From Hymenobacter fodinae (GTDB lineage: Bacteria > Bacteroidota > Bacteroidia > Cytophagales > Hymenobacteraceae): a stretch of 64,000 bases of DNA. Shown one piece after another: positions 61,701 to 64,000 of this stretch (within the stretch, counting starts at the first letter, position 1; every line of letters starts with the position of its first letter). The notes beneath the pieces are model-generated. The model was not told the origin of the DNA and ran no database searches. It was given only the letters and a program-made list of their open reading frames with translations. A program made the position numbers and the translations under genes. The stretch lies in the NCBI RefSeq assembly GCF_004745825.1, contig NZ_SRLA01000002.1, positions 1,240,001 through 1,304,000 of the forward strand. The letters are read 5' to 3'.

Positions 61701-62158
61701 ACGGCGAGGTGAGCATCATCCCGACCCAAGTGTTCTACTATGGCCTAGAACCCGGCGAGGAAACCATCATTGATATTGCCAAGGGCAAAAGCATCATCGT
61801 AGGCCTGCAGTCCATTGGCCCGGTAAACGATGACGGCAACCGCACTATCTTCTTCAACCTCAACGGCCAGACCCGAAACGTAGAAATCCGCGACAACAGC
61901 GTGGAAGTGGTGCGCGTGCACAATGCAAAGGTCGATAAAGCAAATCCTAAGCAGATTGGGGCGCCCCTGCAAGGCATGCTCTCACGGGTGCTGGTAAAAG
62001 ACGGCGAAGAAGTGAAACGCAACGCGCCGCTCTTCATCATCGAGGCCATGAAAATGGAAACCACCATTACCGCCAACGAAGACACGGTGGTAAAGGGCTT
62101 GCACCTCGGCGAAGGTACCTTAGTTAACTCTGATGATCTGGTGCTGACGTTGGCCTAA
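58709..62158 (+). CDS. pyc: Pyruvate carboxylase
   Basis: A 1149-residue biotin enzyme, single-chain type, making oxaloacetate from pyruvate and bicarbonate for anaplerosis. The biotin carboxylase part (1-455) opens IRKLLVANRGEIAIRVLRA and has the ATP-grasp loop KAAAGGGGRGMRV and FIEVNPRIQVEHTVTE. The carboxyltransferase part (about 530-800) has DTTLRDAHQSLLATRMRT, and LHTHDTSSLQAATYL with metal-binding His. The PYC_OADA region follows, and a C-terminal biotinyl domain holds the acceptor Lys near residue 1115 in IEAMKMETT. Length and order are complete. ATG 58709. Confidence 0.97.
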   Translation: MNIRKLLVANRGEIAIRVLRAATELGITTVAIYTYEDRYSLHRYKADEAYQIGRDDEPLKPYLDIEGIIRLAKENGVDAIHPGYGFLSENATLARRCREEGIIFVGPRPEVMEALGDKVAAKRVAVQCQVPIIESSEADLTDIEVALAEAHRIGYPVMLKAAAGGGGRGMRVIRDDEQLERGFFEARNEALKAFGDDTVFLEKFVERPKHIEVQLVADNHGGLVHLYERDCSVQRRYQKVVEVAPSLNLPDHMRHLLYEYALRLGRAVNYNNVGTVEFLVNPEHDRIYFIEVNPRIQVEHTVTEMITGIDLIKTQIHIADGRRLSDKEIGLGSDVKPMKNGVAIQCRITTEDPENDFKPDYGTITAYRSAGGFGIRLDQGSVYTGVKVSPFFDSLLVKVSTHAPTLADAAQKMARTLDEFRVRGVRTNIQFLQNIIAHPVFAAGEANVDFIKDHPELFKFKARQDRATKVLSFLGDVIVNGNPDVKGHVDHKRELRKPRLPQYDPSATYTPGTKDKLTELGPDEFAKWLRADDAIHYTDTTLRDAHQSLLATRMRTFDMLKVAERYAKQHPQTFSLECWGGATFDVALRFLHEDPWDRLAKLRKAVPNILLQMLIRGANGVGYKAYPDNLTERFVQQAAETGIDVFRIFDSLNWMPGMEACIGFVRNKTDRLAEASICYTGDILNPKRNRKYSLEYYLRLAKQIEEAGAHILCIKDMAGLLKPYAAQELITALRDTVDMPIHLHTHDTSSLQAATYLKAVEAGVDVIDVALGSLSGLTSQPNFNSIVEMLRGQPRHREYDQYSLNEFSNYWETVREHYYPFESDLKAGTSEVFQHEIPGGQYSNLRPQAAALGLLDKFETIKSTFADVNQLFGDIVKVTPSSKVVGDMALFLVSNNLTTADVLEKGPSLNFPESVRELFRGDIGQPEGGWPSDVQKAILKDEQPFTDRPNEHLAPIDFEAEWKKFEEKFGTRSKFTDLLSWLLYPKVFEQYWAHLQQYGEVSIIPTQVFYYGLEPGEETIIDIAKGKSIIVGLQSIGPVNDDGNRTIFFNLNGQTRNVEIRDNSVEVVRVHNAKVDKANPKQIGAPLQGMLSRVLVKDGEEVKRNAPLFIIEAMKMETTITANEDTVVKGLHLGEGTLVNSDDLVLTLA

Positions 62159-62182
62159 AGCTATAGCATAGCCTAGGTCAGT

Positions 62183-62216
62183 AAGAAAGGGCTTTCTACG
62201 CTAGAAAGCCCCTTCT
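62183..62216. terminator. Terminator after pyc
   Basis: AAGAAAGGGCTTTCT and AGAAAGCCCCTTCTT pair with one mismatch around TACGCT. It lies between pyc and the convergent META gene. Confidence 0.75.
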
Positions 62217-62668
62217 TATTTCCCGGCCAGAAATACGGCCAGCGGCGCTACGGTTGTTTCGCTGTACAAGCGCAGCGTGTCGGCGCTGATGCGGTAGGAG
62301 CGGGTATTGTTCAGCACATTCAGGAACCGGTTCTCCAAGGTGAGCTCAGGGCAAGCCATTTTGGTGGAGAGCAACGGTCCGAACTGGAGTTTTCCTCCTG
62401 AGGGTAGAGTAAAAGCCCCCCTAAATCGGTTACAACCGGCCTGGCCTTCGGCCTGAGTTTCAGTAGCACTGAGTTGCAGGTACATTTCCCGCTCAGGGTT
62501 AGCCGGTATGGGTTGAGCCTCGAGCCGGTAGAGCAGCCATCGGGTAGTATGCAGAGTAGCGGGTGGAGGAGTAGGGCTAGAAACGGTATGGCTAAGCTTC
62601 GGCTGACAGGAGTTAAGTAAAAAGCTGAGAATGAAGCCGGTGAAGAAAAGTGGGCGAGCCTGTTGCAT
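62216..62668 (-). CDS. META domain lipoprotein
   Basis: A 150-residue lipoprotein. ATG 62668 gives signal MQQARPLFFTGFILSFLLNSC with lipobox LLNSC. The META (HslJ-like) domain starts TTRWLLYRLEAQPI, then GQAGCNRFRGAFT (the conserved GCNR-type turn), LLSTKMACPELTLENRFL and DTLRLYSETTVAPLAVF. META domains occur in HslJ and related heat-induced envelope proteins, without a defined activity. Confidence 0.88.
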   Translation of the reverse strand: MQQARPLFFTGFILSFLLNSCQPKLSHTVSSPTPPPATLHTTRWLLYRLEAQPIPANPEREMYLQLSATETQAEGQAGCNRFRGAFTLPSGGKLQFGPLLSTKMACPELTLENRFLNVLNNTRSYRISADTLRLYSETTVAPLAVFLAGK

Positions 62669-62775
62669 AAGGTGGGTGACTAGGGTGCAACAAAAATGCA
62701 AATCCGGGCTGAAAAATGACGTGGGAAGCACGTCTAACACTAGCTTGGAATAGGACAAAATGGCTACATTCGGCC

Positions 62776-64000
62776 ATGAAAACTTTCCTTTTTATCTCCC
62801 TTTTATTCTATTGTACGCAAACTGCGCTGGGGCAGAGAAAAACTGTTGCTGTGCCCGCCCCGGGAGTTGCTCCGGCTACCGTTGAACGGGTGTTGCGCAC
62901 GCTGGCCGCCGATGATATGCAGGGGAGAGCATCAGGAAAGCCAGGGGCTCAAAAGGCTGCCGAATTTCTGGCCGCCGAGTTTAAGCGCATAGGCCTAGAG
63001 CCACTACCCGGCCTGACCAGCTATGCCCAATCATTCCCAACGTATGAGGTCCGGACGGCGGCGGCATTTGTGAATATAAACGGCGCCAACATCACACCCG
63101 ACAAGATGCTGCTGATTTCGGGTAAGCCTCATTTAAACTGGACCGACTCTGATGAGCCAGTGCCTAAGATGGTAACCGTGGCCGCCGACGGTAATCTGAT
63201 GCGGGAGGTACGACCCTTGCTGGAGCCGCGCGAGAACAGCATCGTGTTTGTGGACCCCAGCCACGCGGCTACCTTCAACCGGTTGGCCGGATACGTGAAG
63301 CGAGGCGGTTTACGGGCCGACAAACCCGCTGAATTTACCACTCTAATTGTGCTAGGAACTCCACCGCCGGCGCCCGTCAAGTTTCGGGTGGCCGCAACTA
63401 CCACCATCCGGACGGTAGAGCTGCGGAATGTGGTGGGCGTGTTACCTGGGAAAGATGCTGCTCGTGCCACGGAGCAAGTTGTATTCAGCGGACATTACGA
63501 CCATCTAGGCATCATTCCGGCAGTGCAGGGCGACTCTATTGCCAATGGCGCCGATGATGACGCTAGCGGTACTACCGCTGTAGTAGCGCTGGCAGAGTAT
63601 TTTAAGAAGAAGGCTGACAATGCCCGCACCTTGGTATTTGTGGCCTTTGCTGCCGAAGAAATTGGCGGTTTCGGGGCCCGCTACTTCTCGCAGCAGCTTG
63701 ACCCCAAGCAGGTGGTGGCCATGTTCAATATCGAAATGATCGGCAAGCAAGCTAAGTTCGGTCCCAATACTGCCTTCATCACAGGCTTCGATAAGTCAGA
63801 CTTCGGCAAATTGCTGCAGGAAAATACCAAGGGGGCAGTATTCCGCTTCGAGGCCGACCCGTATCCCGAGCAAAACCTGTTCTATCGGTCCGATAACGCC
63901 ACGCTGGCTCGGCTGGGCGTGCCGGCTCACACCATCAGCACCGACCAGATTCCAACCGACAAGCTCTACCACAGCGTGAATGATGAGGTAGAATCACTGG
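62776..64000 (+). CDS. M28 family zinc peptidase, N-terminal part (runs off the window)
   Basis: Starts at ATG 62776, signal MKTFLFISLLFYCTQTALGQ, and stays open in frame 1 to the window end (about 408 residues). The catalytic part has metal ligands in FSGHYDHLG (about 236-244), NGADDDASGTTAVVALAEYF, VFVAFAAEEIGGFGARYF with the catalytic Glu pair, NIEMIGK, and FYRSDNATLARLGVPAHTIS. An N-terminal PA-like region may be present about 85-220. M28 members are aminopeptidase-like or glutaminyl-cyclase-like zinc enzymes; this one is exported. The C-terminus is missing. Confidence 0.88.
   Translation, partial: MKTFLFISLLFYCTQTALGQRKTVAVPAPGVAPATVERVLRTLAADDMQGRASGKPGAQKAAEFLAAEFKRIGLEPLPGLTSYAQSFPTYEVRTAAAFVNINGANITPDKMLLISGKPHLNWTDSDEPVPKMVTVAADGNLMREVRPLLEPRENSIVFVDPSHAATFNRLAGYVKRGGLRADKPAEFTTLIVLGTPPPAPVKFRVAATTTIRTVELRNVVGVLPGKDAARATEQVVFSGHYDHLGIIPAVQGDSIANGADDDASGTTAVVALAEYFKKKADNARTLVFVAFAAEEIGGFGARYFSQQLDPKQVVAMFNIEMIGKQAKFGPNTAFITGFDKSDFGKLLQENTKGAVFRFEADPYPEQNLFYRSDNATLARLGVPAHTISTDQIPTDKLYHSVNDEVESL

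Noticed and set aside
1..64000. CRISPR arrays, tRNA or rRNA genes, prophage
   Set aside because: I found no regularly spaced repeats, cloverleaf sequence, rRNA signature, integrase or phage structural gene by reading.

Overview
The window looks like chromosomal DNA of an aerobic, GC-rich member of the Bacteroidota, most probably Hymenobacter or a close Cytophagales relative. The grounds are a SusC/SusD/SusE glycan-uptake cluster, secreted proteins with type IX secretion C-terminal domains, fused 2-oxo acid dehydrogenase E1, a Bacteroidota-type -7 promoter element (TAnnTTTG) before several transcripts, few Shine-Dalgarno sequences, and a photolyase. The genus is inferred; no rRNA gene is present.

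Layout. 1-9.8 kb: the end of an MFS transporter, DinB-fold protein, exported amidohydrolase, AMP nucleosidase, a lone HsdR-N-like nuclease domain, a SUKH-like protein with a membrane sulfatase/LTA-synthase-like enzyme, alanine dehydrogenase, and a DUF1573 protein. 10-26 kb: fused E1 dehydrogenase, LuxE-like protein, HTH-less sigma-54 activator-like regulator, secreted glycosidase, RNase P RNA (minus strand), subtilisin-like lipoprotein, M1 peptidase, phosphatase, Smr-domain protein and DUF2279 protein. 26-40 kb: an alpha-glucan use region with a T9SS-exported GH13 amylase, sugar kinase, SusE-SusD-SusC (minus strand) and an esterase with a glycogen-binding-like domain. 40.2-48.4 kb: the tryptophan operon trpL-E-G-D-C-F-B-A plus a DAHP synthase, with its own promoter, a leader peptide with three consecutive Trp codons and an attenuator. 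48.5-58.2 kb: membrane AraC-type regulator, DoxX protein, a phenylalanine-hydroxylase-like gene behind a second attenuator-like leader, DUF962 protein, dienelactone hydrolase, an inverted-repeat element, a TetR/UbiB-kinase pair, photolyase and an atypical SDR. 58.7-64 kb: pyruvate carboxylase, a META-domain lipoprotein and the start of an M28 peptidase.

How the genes work together. The Sus cluster, amylase, esterase and sugar kinase form a plausible polysaccharide capture and breakdown route. The trp operon with its DAHP synthase covers commitment to the shikimate pathway and the whole branch from chorismate to tryptophan. The phenylalanine hydroxylase-like gene is another aromatic amino acid gene that appears to be controlled by transcription termination.

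The most interesting signals are RNA-level and sequence-level: (i) the two attenuator leaders, (ii) a three-way-junction-like structure in the susC leader, (iii) a strongly iterated palindrome, CTAGGCC / GGCCTAGGCC, which sits in spacers, stop codons and a terminator loop, (iv) two compact inverted-repeat elements, and (v) enzymes missing a family-defining residue: Glu to Gln in the aromatic hydroxylase, Tyr to Ile in the SDR, and GSFTSA for GAFTGA in the sigma-54 activator. All coordinates and structures were read by eye; no searches or folding programs were run.
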